Below are positions 1 through 9,333 of a stretch of DNA of 64,000 bases, one piece after another. Below the pieces are notes generated by a model. The model was given only the letters and a program-made list of their open reading frames with translations. It did no database searches and was not told the origin of the DNA. A program made the position numbers and the translations under genes. Source of the stretch: Petrolisthes cinctipes (taxonomy: Eukaryota > Arthropoda > Malacostraca > Decapoda > Porcellanidae); assembly GCA_033782935.1 (NCBI GenBank), contig JAWQEG010001395.1, forward strand, positions 1,458,501-1,522,500. Reading direction: 5' to 3'. Within the stretch, counting starts at the first letter, position 1; each line of letters begins with the position of its first letter.

Positions 1-17
1 TATTATTTTATCGGTAA

Positions 18-220
18 TTATCTAGTATATTGCCGTTTTCTATTATGATGTTTTTACCTTCTTTATCCACTAAGGCCCCGTTCACACCGAGGCTGGAGCC
101 AGACATAATCTGATGTGAAAAGTCAGACGACATGCGATATGCGACGCAAGATGTCCGATGCAAATCCCCCGCCGGAAAAGCAGTGGCAACACTACTACAA
201 AACGGCAGTATACTAGATAA
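18..220. mobile_element. Small inverted-repeat (MITE-like) element
   Basis: The two ends, 18-39 and 199-220, are inverted copies of each other over 22 bases with one mismatch (TTATCTAGTATAYTGCCGTT and on). The roughly 200-bp interior has no ORF of note, which fits a non-autonomous DNA transposon. No clean target duplication was found, so superfamily is unassigned. An ATT-rich microsatellite follows at about 241-262. Confidence 0.55.
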
Positions 221-1839
221 ATACCCTTTTCTCTTTACTTATAATTATTATTATTATTATACTCCTTAGTGATAATGTTGTCTCATACATACATAAACAA
301 TATTCACTGATAGAATTATATGCATCTTATGGATATCAATCATACTTTCTAACGTGCCTTGGGTTTTGTTTGGAAGAAGGAAGTAAACATAGGAATGATA
401 GATGCCAACTTTTGTATGAATGGTGTAATAAAGTTGAAAAAAGTAATTAAATGGGTGTGGTTTTGAAGGTACTGTCACATATCCATACCATATACTGTTA
501 CCGTTGAGATTAGAGACAATACACGTACAGATCTCCTTATCTGCTCTAGTTATCGTCAAGAATTATTTCTTGATACCTCTCTAAAGCAAGGGATTTCAAT
601 TACACTTTATTTTGTCTGGTGTCTCTGTCAGCACCTGGCTGGCTCCTGTTCAACTACAATCATACAATGACACATTCATAGCACTTCATAATATAACAGA
701 CAATATCACAACCATAAAGGTAACAGTGCAGCATAGCTCCTTATCTTAATTGTACCGGTTAAAACTACATATAATTACATATAATAATATACCTACATAG
801 GTAGTGAGTCATATTATTATATGAAGTTTTAACCGGTATATAATTATAATTTTTATATTTAATTATTATAATACTTATGCAGTTTTACTGATTTACATGA
901 CATTCCCAACCAGATATACTGTATGTAAAGTAAGTTCCATTTACCGGAATTCCAGTTAGTAGAAGGGGCTAAATAAAAATAATAGAGTATTGTCATATGA
1001 TGATCTCTCTTTGAAAATGTAACATACAATATATATGTCAATTACACGGTATGGGCAATATTGTTAAATTAACACAAATATTAAAGAAAGGCTATTCTAT
1101 AAAATTACCACTACAACAGTATAGTAGGGTCTAATGACCTTAAGGAATATGTTTAGGCCTACACACTACAGAGAACAAAACTAACGACACAGGTACAACA
1201 CAGTCTCATCTTTACCACAGTACACACACAACACAATTAATATAAATTCCCATGTATCCTTTTGTAATCACAATGCAGACTAAACCAAGATGCCAATTAT
1301 GATAGAATTAATTACAATTTATTTTTAGGTATCCCTGACTTATAGCCAAAAAATGATCATAGGATCATCTCCTATCTATGTAGTCAAGGGTTGGGGTGAA
1401 CAACATCCAAGGTTGTCATGGAATACAGAGTGTAAAGTCTTCCCTCATACTGTACTCATATTACCACTAAGCCACAAAGAACCAAACCATGATGGCTGGA
1501 CATAACTACATAAAGTCTGTCATGGCTGGCTCAGTTCACTCTCATTCAAACAAAAACACTAACCTTACTCAGGAGGCAAAGCATTACAGTTATGAACACT
1601 CTTTTGGCACATTGGCTTTGACTATTATAGGCTTAAATCCTCAACAACCAAACAAACAGTCTACATAGTAAAACACAATTACAAATTAAATATCTTCAAA
1701 ATATTGTGAAATAATCTAAAACCTCATAATACAATTTCTCAACACATGAGTTACCCTACCTTAAGTTGGGACCATGTATGTCTCCCCACAGAGTCAATTT
1801 ATCTTTTATAACCTATAACCTAGTCAGTGCCATATATAC
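221..1839. other. AT-rich stretch without a recognised gene
   Basis: The short open frames here have no recognisable motif and no coding-like composition. The only structure seen is the palindromic repeat at 747-846. I regard the stretch as noncoding. Confidence 0.6.
747..846. repeat. Imperfect 100-bp palindrome
   Basis: The left arm (from TAATTGTACCGGTTAAAACT) is the reverse complement, with a few mismatches, of the right arm ending near 846; both carry ACCGGTTAAAAC and ATATAATAATAT blocks. It could fold into one long hairpin and may be a MITE remnant. Confidence 0.6.
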
Positions 1840-2014
1840 ATGAGGATATGCAGTAACAGTGAAAATTTGGAACACTGTAGTAGCCTTGGTTTTCAGTTTT
1901 GGTCTATACAGTATCACTATTCCAGTCCTGGAGTGGCGGCGTCTACGTCGTGGGACCACCCTCCAAGGCTCCCAAGGAAGGAAGCTATGGGGGCCAAACC
2001 GTCACAACATCCCC

Positions 2015-2070
2015 CCGCTACGGGGCTGCTTGGCCAGACAGCTTGAGGAACTTCAACAACAACAACTATT
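2015..2070 (+). mobile_element. 3' end scrap of a LINE family
   Basis: The block from about 2015, containing GGCCAGACAGCTTGAGGAAC followed by a (CAA)n tail, matches the 3' terminus of the LINE insertion at 59333-59527. In both copies the reading frame ends G-Q-T-A-stop just before the tail. Only the last few tens of bases can be aligned by eye; the sequence upstream (about 1920-2014) is not alignable and may be unrelated. Confidence 0.5.
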
Positions 2071-2403
2071 CCAATAGGTCATGCAGGAGTCTCAGTGAGT
2101 GCAGTAGTTGCTGAATTTCATCTTGTTGATTTATTAATTTCTGTTATATATTTATCTTTATAACTATCAAAATACTTGTGAAAATTAGTAGAGCCACTCC
2201 TATCGCTCTGGGTACACCCATACACTGTTAAAAAAAAGAAAAAAAAGGCAAAGAATGTTATAGGGAAATGCAGGTATGAGGTGAGTTGATATTTGTTTTG
2301 AGTCAAAGGAGGGAGGGGAGACAACGGACCAATAGTGTGTTGGCTTTACTTGTGTGATGTCATGATGCCTCCTCTTTATTATACCTCCATGATCAGTACT
2401 ACT

Positions 2404-2590
2404 ACTGCTACCTGCTATAGTACCAATACCACACTTTAATACATTTGATGATGAAATGTCAACCTGACAAACATTATAATATAAATTATATAATACCAAT
2501 ATGTACCTGCTTAGTACCAATACCACTACCTGCTATTGTACAAATACTACACTTTAATCCATTTGATTAAGAAATGTCAACCCGACACAC
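2404..2590. repeat. Direct duplication, two 67-bp units about 118 bp apart
   Basis: Units 2404-2470 and 2523-2590 share the order CTACCTGCTAT, ACACTTTAAT, CATTTGAT, GAAATGTCAACC with scattered substitutions. This looks like a local tandem duplication with no coding content. Confidence 0.65.
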
Positions 2591-2636
2591 AACATCACAT
2601 TCAGGTTTGTGTCTTGTGGTTTACAATGTGTCTTTT

Positions 2637-3024
2637 GGGGGAGGTGGTGGCAGAGAGGATACAGGGACAGACTGCTGATGTCAAGGACACAGGTTCGAGT
2701 CCATGAGAAATACTTTTTTTTTATTTAGGTGATCTGATGGTTCTGCTGTTCTTTTAGTATCCTGGCTACGCTGACACCCCCTACCCACTATATTGTTATC
2801 ATCACACAGTATAGAAGATATTCCAAGATGATGTGAGTGACAGTATAGCTATTGTCTCCTGATAGTGACATGAATAAATAAGGTGTCATAATCTGGTGGG
2901 ACAAAAGAGAAACTACCAACATCATCATGAAGCTCCACCGTCTCACCTAGAATGACACTCATTAATCTCAGGGCCTCGCAAGAGTCACGGACTACTTACA
3001 GAATACAGTCCCAAGGTGGTGGTA
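2637..3024 (+). mobile_element. Long tRNA-derived SINE, copy 1
   Basis: The head resembles a tRNA-type RNA polymerase III promoter: an A-box-like TGGCAGAGAGG at 2648-2658 and a perfect B box GGTTCGAGTCC at 2692-2702. A roughly 300-bp body follows and aligns throughout with the copy at 63413-63846, including the blocks ATTCCAAGATG, CTCCTGATAGTGAC and GGGCCTCGCAAGAGTCACGG. It ends in an A-rich run. At about 390-430 bp it is long for a tRNA-SINE, so an additional core or LINE-derived tail is likely. The family is not identified. Confidence 0.75.
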
Positions 3025-3153
3025 AAAAACAACAACAAAACTTTACTCATTAATTTTCTTCCACTTTTCCTATATTCAAATCTTTTTTTTTTTTTTATTC
3101 TTCTTAGCAGAATTTTCTGCAATGGGCCTCTCCCTGAGGCCTATAGTTGCACC

Positions 3154-3546
3154 CTAAGCGTTGAATTCCTTGTATCCAAGGGCCCTCTTCAGAATGGTGA
3201 CAGTTCCTTTGATGGCAGCAATCTGCACATCACAGGCGCTTGGTCGTCCGGGTATAGCCTCAAGGTAATCCTTTAGGTTCTTCTTCATAATACCCGTTGC
3301 GCCTACCACTACCGGTAAAATATCTATTTCTTTTAATGACCATGTTGTTCTGAGGTCATTTTTTAGGTCTTGGTACTTGGTGGTTTTTTCCCTTTCAGCT
3401 CTATTTAGCCCGTAGTCATTGGGGACTGTTACATCTATGATCTTGGCTGTTTTCTTTCCTCTATCCCATATGACGATGTCGGGCTTAATTGCTCCTCCCT
3501 CGATGTATCTGCCAGCTGGGATAATTTTGTCATAGAATATGGTGAT
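3154..3546 (-). pseudogene. Restriction-like endonuclease, C-terminal LINE fragment
   Basis: Translation gives about 130 residues beginning near GRYIEGGAIKPD and ending at a TAG at 3154. It contains the PD-X14-D signature of the R2-type restriction-like endonuclease: P-D followed by 14 residues and then D in KIIDVTVP. In the family this domain nicks the target DNA strand to prime reverse transcription. The downstream part, with LPVVVGATG and IPGRP motifs, resembles the conserved C-terminus of such elements. The frame differs from the Myb-containing ORF immediately upstream, so no fusion protein is made. It is a fragment without start codon or RT. Confidence 0.7.
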
Positions 3547-4009
3547 ATTTCATTTTTGTGGTGAGGAAGTTGTGCTTTTGAGTGGTGAGCCTGCTCCGTG
3601 GAGCGTTAATCTTACTTGGACAGTGGTAGTTGAAAATTCTCACCCACTCTTTAGAGCTTTCCTTTCCTTTTGCAAACTTTACCTTAGCATATTCTATTGC
3701 CCATATCAGAGTCCATTTTTCCTGTTTGCTCCACTGGCCTGGTTTAGTTTCGTCAAGTCGTATTTCTCCTTCTCCTTCTGAACGGAAGTCGACCTCTGCT
3801 TCCTCCAGGGCTTTCTTTTTGATTTCTTGTATTTCTCCTGGTGTTAAATATTTATGCATCTGCGAGGCAATTGAGTTTAATTTTTTTACAGTAGTGGCTT
3901 CTTTTTTTGCCGATGGTAAGGCAGAGTCCGAAATCCTTTCTTGGAACACAAGGTTCTTTTTTTTGCCCCATTTCTCGAACCTCGAGTAAGTGAAGCAGTG
4001 CAGTATCAT
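3530..4009 (-). pseudogene. Myb-like DNA-binding segment of LINE protein
   Basis: An ORF of 159 codons carries a basic, charged N-terminal half and a tryptophan-spaced segment at about residues 92-135 (GQWSKQEKWTL, then SSKEWVRIFN and RLTTQKHNF). This pattern resembles the Myb/SANT-like domain between the zinc fingers and RT of R2-like elements. The frame directly follows the C2H2 ORF with a four-base overlap (4006-4009), so the two were probably one protein separated by a frameshift. The final residues lie at the deletion junction with the endonuclease piece. The Myb call rests on spacing and position only. Confidence 0.5.
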
Positions 4010-4875
4010 TTTCTTCTCCTCAATTGACTCACTCTTTTTTTTTTCAATTGTCTTATTCTCAGGTTATCTTGGAGCAATGGACCCCAAACTCCTGTGTGGA
4101 AAAGCATGTGTGTCCTTAGATTACTCTTTGTGATAAACTTTTTACCACATTCATTACATTCAAAGTCCTTCACTCCTGTGTGTATAAGTATGTGCTGCTT
4201 GAGATTGCTTTTTCTTACAAACTTTTTACCACATTCATTACATTCAAAGGTCTTCACTCCTGTGTGTATACTTATGTGCTGCTTTAGAACACTCTTTGTC
4301 AAAAACTTTTTACCACATTCTTCACATTCAAAGTTCTTCTCTCCTGTGTGTATAAGTATGTGCTGCTTTAGAATACTCTTTCTTCCGAATGTTTTACCAC
4401 ATTCTTCACATTCAAAGTTCCTCTCTCCTGTGTGTATAAGTATGTGTTTTTTTAGATTACTCTTTTCCACAAACTTTTTACCACATTCATTACATTCAAA
4501 GTTCCTCTCTCCTGTGTGTATAAGTATGTGCTGCTTTAGAACATCCTTTCTTCCGAATGTTTTACCACATTCTTCACATTCAAAGTCCCTCTCTCCTGTG
4601 TGAACAATGCTGTGTTTCTTAAGGTCAGATATCCATCTAAACTCTTTACCACACTCATCACACATAAACATTTTCTTTCCAGTATGAATCAACAAATGGC
4701 AAGTGAGATCGCATTTCCTACTAAACTTTTGACCACATTCTTGACAGACCCACTTGTTACACTTCTCTTCTCTGACAACATTGATTGTGTCACTTCCTTC
4801 CACCTCCATCACCAACACAGCTTTATTCTGCCACAAATATGACCACTTGGTTATTACTGGTGTTAGGGCTGCCAA
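4006..4875 (-). CDS. Eight-finger C2H2 zinc-finger ORF
   Basis: This 289-codon ORF encodes eight consecutive C2H2 fingers, from about residue 44 to 264, each C-x2-C-x12-H-x3-H and joined by H-T-G-x-x linkers. The last six fingers are nearly identical, repeating every 84 bp. The first about 40 residues are finger-free, and the initiating Met is encoded inside a 30-bp minisatellite. Zinc fingers at the N-terminus recognise target DNA in R2-type elements, and the Myb and endonuclease relics just downstream support that origin. A host zinc-finger gene is the alternative; no introns or other exons were seen. The reading frame is intact. Confidence 0.75.
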   Translation of the reverse strand: MAALTPVITKWSYLWQNKAVLVMEVEGSDTINVVREEKCNKWVCQECGQKFSRKCDLTCHLLIHTGKKMFMCDECGKEFRWISDLKKHSIVHTGERDFECEECGKTFGRKDVLKQHILIHTGERNFECNECGKKFVEKSNLKKHILIHTGERNFECEECGKTFGRKSILKQHILIHTGEKNFECEECGKKFLTKSVLKQHISIHTGVKTFECNECGKKFVRKSNLKQHILIHTGVKDFECNECGKKFITKSNLRTHMLFHTGVWGPLLQDNLRIRQLKKKRVSQLRRRK

Positions 4876-4975
4876 CCACAGTTACTGGTGTCAGGGTTGC
4901 CAACCACACTGCTACTGGTGCCAGGGCTGCCAACCACACTGTTAATGGTGTCAGGATTGCCAACACACTGTTATT
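4856..4975. repeat. 30-bp minisatellite, about four units
   Basis: Units of the form CTGGTGTCAGGGTTGCCAAC followed by CACACTGYTA repeat about four times with point differences. The array overlaps the 5' end of the minus-strand zinc-finger ORF and supplies its first residues. Confidence 0.85.
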
Positions 4976-5080
4976 TTTCATATCTGAAACAATAACAACA
5001 CCAGTCTTACATAATTTGAAGATTCGAACATTTACTGAATATTTACTGTAATAATCTGTAGCACCAAAATTAGCCTATGT

Positions 5081-5235
5081 CTAGTTAGGTCCCGGTAGTT
5101 TGCCCAGTTAGGTCTCGACAGCCTGCTGTGGTCTAGGTTAGGTTAGGTCTGGTCAGGTAAGGTTATGTTAGGTTATATTAGGCTAGGTCAGATAAGGTAA
5201 GGTTTGGTTAGGTTAAGTTTGGTTAGGTTGTACTC
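5081..5235. repeat. Degenerate TTAGG-type array
   Basis: Irregular runs of GGTTA/TTAGG are interspersed with a 23-bp motif TAGGTCCCGGTAGTTTGCCC. The same mixture, including CTGCTGTGGTCTAGGTTAGG, occurs at 14105-14255. TTAGG is the canonical arthropod telomere repeat; this is an interstitial, diverged array. Confidence 0.75.
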
Positions 5236-5543
5236 CGGGTTACACACACCTCCACACACACACACAAGTCAAGAGGTATTTCACACACATACTTGAGTGG
5301 TTCGAACCACGGGTGAGGGAGGATGTGTGTCGCCGGTGCTCTCCACACACCTCACTCGACGACGACAACAACAACACAAACAGTTATTATTATTATTTGT
5401 GTAAGAAACTAACTATAGGAAGAAGATACACAAATTAATAACTATAATAACCATTGAAACTAGAGTACTAAGAAGCATAGCAAGGTCCCCGTGCTGGTTT
5501 TGGTTGGTTGTCTACTTGGAGGAAGGGAGTGTCATCAATCATC
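5236..5543. other. Simple-sequence stretch, no gene
   Basis: CA-rich runs lie near 5250-5350. There is a perfect 14-bp palindrome GTGGTTCGAACCAC, a GACGACGACAACAACAAC run, and TTA repeats near 5390. Nothing coding is visible. Confidence 0.6.
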
Positions 5544-5569
5544 ATGGACAATGAAGAGGATATACTGTA

Positions 5570-5818
5570 CAGTGTTATAAATGTCATGGGAGTGAGGGTG
5601 ATGGTTCTAAGTGGATTGGCTTCATTTTCTGCTCTTCCTGCAGTCATTTGAAATGTGCGTTCATGACTGGGATCAAAATTGAAAATTTTAAAAAGGTGAA
5701 TTGGGTTTGTGATCTGTGCGTGACATGTGTAAACACTAACAAGAAAATAATGTTCAAATTAAAGGAAATCAAAACTGAAATATCTAATGGTGCATCAAAA
5801 GTGAAAGATGAAGTATAA
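5570..5818 (+). pseudogene. LINE ORF1 fragment with PHD-like finger
   Basis: About 83 codons open with Cys pairs CYKC, then KWIGFIFCSSCSHLKC and VNWVCDLCVTC, matching the Cys4-His-Cys3 spacing and tryptophans of a PHD-type finger. A lysine/glutamate-rich, coiled-coil-like tail follows before a TAA. PHD fingers occur in ORF1 of some CR1-type LINEs. An ATG at 5544 is out of frame with it, so a frameshift or a lost start is likely. The continuation is displaced by the foldback element beginning at 5842. Confidence 0.6.
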
Positions 5819-5841
5819 ACAGTGATGAAGAGTGAGATTGT

Positions 5842-6783
5842 CTACTATACGTTTCAGCGCCGGACAGACGGTGTTTTTCGTAAATATCTCTTAAACGAAT
5901 CGTTGTATCAATATAATATTTCAGCACACTGTCTTTAACACACGGGCGTAATTTATGGCTGACATACCATATTACTATATGTGTTATGTTAGGAGTTTAC
6001 TGAGTGATATTAAGCCTAATCCAGTCATCATATCTAAGGCGTTATAGAGAATCGGACGAGTGTGGGGTACTCGTGTAACCCCTCTACCAACACCCCGAAA
6101 TCCCCCCACACCATTCCTTCCTTCCCTACCCCAATATCTCATTATCCTCCTCCCCGTTTCACTCTTCACCCCCCTATTTACACCATCCACCTTCCATTTT
6201 TTATTTTTATTATGACAGTATGTATATACGTATCGTTCATTAGTAATATTGTTTAATACAGTTACCGTTGTGTGTGGACATGAAAACCAGGCTGGGTCAA
6301 ATGACCATTAAAGCAATAGCTAATCCCGTTGTTAATGGCCGTATAACCGGATAATAACCCACATGTCTAAGGCGACCAGAAAAATGATTAATTTTGGTTT
6401 TGGGCAACTAAATATAATCGTTCATGGTTGCTTCATGTGTTCTTTACCTTTTTAAATAACCAATTTATGCCTTAATTGAATATTCACAGTCTCCCGTATC
6501 CCCTCCCCCTCTCTCTGAGGTATGAGGTACCCCCCAGTCCGAGTTTAACAATACGGCCCATATATGACTCAAGTAGTGAGGGTAGAAATCCTTGAATGCC
6601 GAGGCGCACCTATTAGCAACAATGTTGTCCATTTGCCCCCGTGGATGCAGGACAGAGTTTGTTCTTCGTCTTGCCACATTGTACAAACGTGAAAGCCAGT
6701 GATGATGAAGACGATGACGTTTTCCTTGACAGTGATTGTGAATAAATTTTGTTTTATCATGTTTGCATAATTAAATCCTACAC

Positions 6784-6865
<82 letters not shown>

Positions 6866-7533
6866 AATTTGGTGATAATATAAATATAAAAGGGACAAGT
6901 CAACAAAATAACATTTTATAATGAATAGGTACACAGTATCTAATAACTTTGCCTAGAAGGTCCAGACCACAGGTAATGCCAGTACATCGTGTTCACTTGC
7001 ATGGTTGACCATAAGGACTGCAAACATGGACCTTCTACATACTACATGTATGTAAACATGCTGTTGTACAGTAATTATCAAAGTGAAATACGTCTTGCCT
7101 CTACAGAATTGTACTGCACCATACTCTTAGTTAATAATCATATCTATACATATACATCTACATAACATTCTAATATATAATACAGTGATGGAAGAAATAG
7201 GGAGGGCCACGAGTGATGAGGGAGGCGAGGAGCTAGGGGGAGAAGTGGAGGAGGGAGGGGAGAGAAGGTGGGGTTGTAGTTGTGGTTAGGAATGGATTGG
7301 GAGGGTGTTGGGGGGGCCACACTTTCCTTCGAATGCGTCAATATGACTGGGCAGCTTTGTGCTATTTTTCACGAGTAAACTCCTCGCATAACACATATAG
7401 GAATATGGTATGTCAGCCATAAATTACGCCCTGGTGTTAAAGTTACTGTGTTGAAATATTATATTGATACAACGATTCGTTTAGGAGATATTTGCGAAAA
7501 ACACCGTCTGTCCGGCGCTGAAACGGATAGTAG
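5842..7533. mobile_element. 1.7-kb foldback/TIR element
   Basis: The ends are inverted repeats: CTACTATACGTTTCAGCGCC at 5842 is matched at 7533 with one difference, and pairing continues about 160 bp inward (to 6005 and from 7370). Further inward the arms keep similar composition but diverge. There is no transposase ORF, so this is a non-autonomous DNA element. A weak 8-bp target duplication (5834-5841 and 7534-7541, five of eight matching) is possible. It sits inside the CR1-like LINE ORF1. Confidence 0.8.
6786..6859. repeat. (TA)n microsatellite
   Basis: About 37 uninterrupted TA dinucleotides lie within the foldback element and can form a cruciform on their own. Confidence 0.98.
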
Positions 7534-7754
7534 GTCATTGATGGTGTGAGAGAGGAGGTTAAGGATGGGGGTTAGGGCAGTAGCCCTGATTCGCAGTCTG
7601 AATCAGCGCCATGGTATGTTGTTGTAAAGGAGGAAAAGAAGAAGAAAAGGAATTTGTTAATTATGAAAGCCACAGATGATGAGAAAAAAGCTACCGACAT
7701 GAAAATTGAGGTTGCTACTGCCTTGTAAGGGGTTCAAATAACATCCGACATTAG

Positions 7755-7973
7755 TTGGATAGTTGTTCAGCCAAGACAAATAGTGAGGGTCCTGTATGTT
7801 ATAAGTGTGCTGGAAACCATGAATCAAAGGTTTGTTCGAACAATCTTAAGAAGTGTATTAATTGTGTAAGATACAAAAACTCTAATACAGATCATATGGC
7901 TGGTGATTACAAATGCTCTATATATGTGGCAGAAATAGAAAGGGTCTGTAATCTAACTGATCATGGCTATTAG
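7755..7973 (+). pseudogene. LINE ORF1 C-terminal zinc-knuckle fragment
   Basis: This 72-codon frame carries a CCHC-type knuckle (CYKCAGNHESKVC) followed by CINC, a histidine in NTDHMAGDYKC and a cysteine. That is the gag-like zinc-knuckle pattern at the end of many LINE ORF1 proteins, thought to bind the element RNA. It ends at a TAG eight bases before the ORF2 start at 7981. It continues the ORF1 interrupted at 5818-5842, with remains of the middle of ORF1 at about 7550-7740 carrying stops. Confidence 0.6.
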
Positions 7974-7980
7974 GCAGAAC

Positions 7981-8730
7981 ATGGATATTAATTGTGGTTT
8001 ATTAAATGCACAATCAGTGAGCAATAAAACTTTCGAAATTAATTATATGCTTAAAGACAATGAATTAGATGTACTAGCATTGACTGAAACGTGGATAAGT
8101 GACTGCGATAAAGCTACGATAGGCTACATGAAATGACGCCTGAAACACATACGTTCATACATGTTCCGAGGGGCAATAAAAAGGGTGTTTGGGTTTTAAT
8201 ATTTTTAGCAAAATCAATTAAAAAAATTACGAGTAAGACAATTGACGTTCGGCAGACTTTTGAGGTTATGTACATTACCTGTGAACCAAGTGAAAGAAAG
8301 TGTACCTTCATAGTGGTTTACAGGCCCCTGCACACTCCAGTGAATGCATTTATCGATGAATTTCATATGTTTTTGGAGTCAGTGGACACAGTTGGTGCTA
8401 ATGTAATAATTTGTGGTGATTTTAATTTGCGGATCGATAATATGCACAAAACGTCTACGGCTGCCTTCTTAGAAATGATGTCCTCTTTTAACTTAAACTA
8501 ATAAAGTGCACAAAGCCACATCGATTGGTGGACACATCTTACACCTGGGTTTTTGTGACTTTGATAGTGATTTTGTGAAGGAAGTGGATGTTGATTATAT
8601 CTGTAATATATCCCCAGTCCATAAACTGGTGACCTTTAATCTTCCTCTCAAGAGAGAATTATTACATAAAAAGAAAATTAACTTCAGATTAAAAATCAGT
8701 TTCAACCAGAAACATTTATCAATTCTTTGA
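7981..8730 (+). pseudogene. AP endonuclease of CR1/L2-like LINE ORF2
   Basis: The first frame starts MDINCGLLNAQSV and has LALTETWI (the catalytic Glu motif). A frameshift near 8125 moves the rest to the frame containing KKGVWVLIF (a degraded GGGV motif), VVYRPLHTPV and IICGDFNLRID. A stop at about 8502 separates the last block, in which SPVHKLVTF replaces the usual S-D-H motif. In LINEs this domain nicks the target for target-primed reverse transcription. Loss of the Asp in S-D-H plus frame breaks means it is inactive. Confidence 0.8.
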
Positions 8731-9333
8731 TACATAGTCTTGCTTTAAAAAGACATGAACAATGCAAACATGTCACTGATTATGACAGTTCTGCAACCTG
8801 TCTGACTGAGCTTTATAAAAATTTAGCTAGAAGTGAATACGAATCCCTTTGCCCTCTTGAAGAGAATGAAATTGTGATTAAGGATCATGCACCGTGGTTT
8901 AATGGGGTAATTTTAAATGCAAAAAGAGAGAAGAAAAGAAAAAACCTGGCGTAGACAAAGAAGTGTGGCATCTAGACTTGCATTTACAGAGGCGAAACTG
9001 AATGAAAAAAAGATTTATTACTAAGCGAAAAAGGGAGTATTACAGAACAAACATCACTGAGACGGGGGTTGACATCAGGCTCTTATACAGTATATTAAAT
9101 AGTTTAACTGGGAACAAGAAGGCCAATAAGTTACCTGACCGGTATTCTGATGATGAATTAGCCAACATGTTTCTAAACATCTTTGATAAGAAAATTGAAA
9201 ATGTGGTGAGAAGTTTCTGTGATAGTAATAATGTAGAACGAACACCTATGGCTCTCCCAGACACCGACGCAAAGTTGGAACATTTTGAGCAAGTAGACAC
9301 ATCAGTAATCAAGTCTATTAAGGCTAAACTAAA
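8727..9333 (+). pseudogene. ORF2 linker between endonuclease and RT
   Basis: Two overlapping frames (8727-8954 and 9002-about 9333) encode a basic, charged region with HAPWFNGVILNAKREKK and KREYYRTNI, which resembles the endonuclease-RT linker of CR1/Jockey-type ORF2. The second frame runs to VIKSIKAKLKG and is then cut by the inverted RTE-like insertion at about 9334. Confidence 0.65.

Larger units (their letters stand above)
3085..4975 (-). mobile_element. R2-like (REL-endonuclease) LINE relic lacking RT
   Basis: Read on the minus strand, this has C2H2 fingers, then a Myb-like domain, then a restriction-like endonuclease, then a 3' UTR ending in an A-run (poly-T near 3084-3098 on the plus strand). 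That is the domain order of R2/NeSL/Utopia-type elements, except that the whole reverse transcriptase expected between Myb and endonuclease is missing. The junction lies near 3540-3550 and shifts the frame. Clade within the REL-endonuclease group is not resolved. Confidence 0.7.

Noticed and set aside
2118..2526. Minus-strand ORFs of 68 and 108 codons
   Set aside because: They cross the duplicated 67-bp units and simple sequence and have no protein-like features.
4006..4875. Ordinary host C2H2 transcription factor gene
   Set aside because: Possible, but the immediately adjacent Myb-like and REL-endonuclease relics on the same strand make a retroelement origin more likely.
6569..6934. 121-codon minus-strand ORF with a long Tyr-Ile repeat
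   Set aside because: It is simply the translation of the (TA)n microsatellite.
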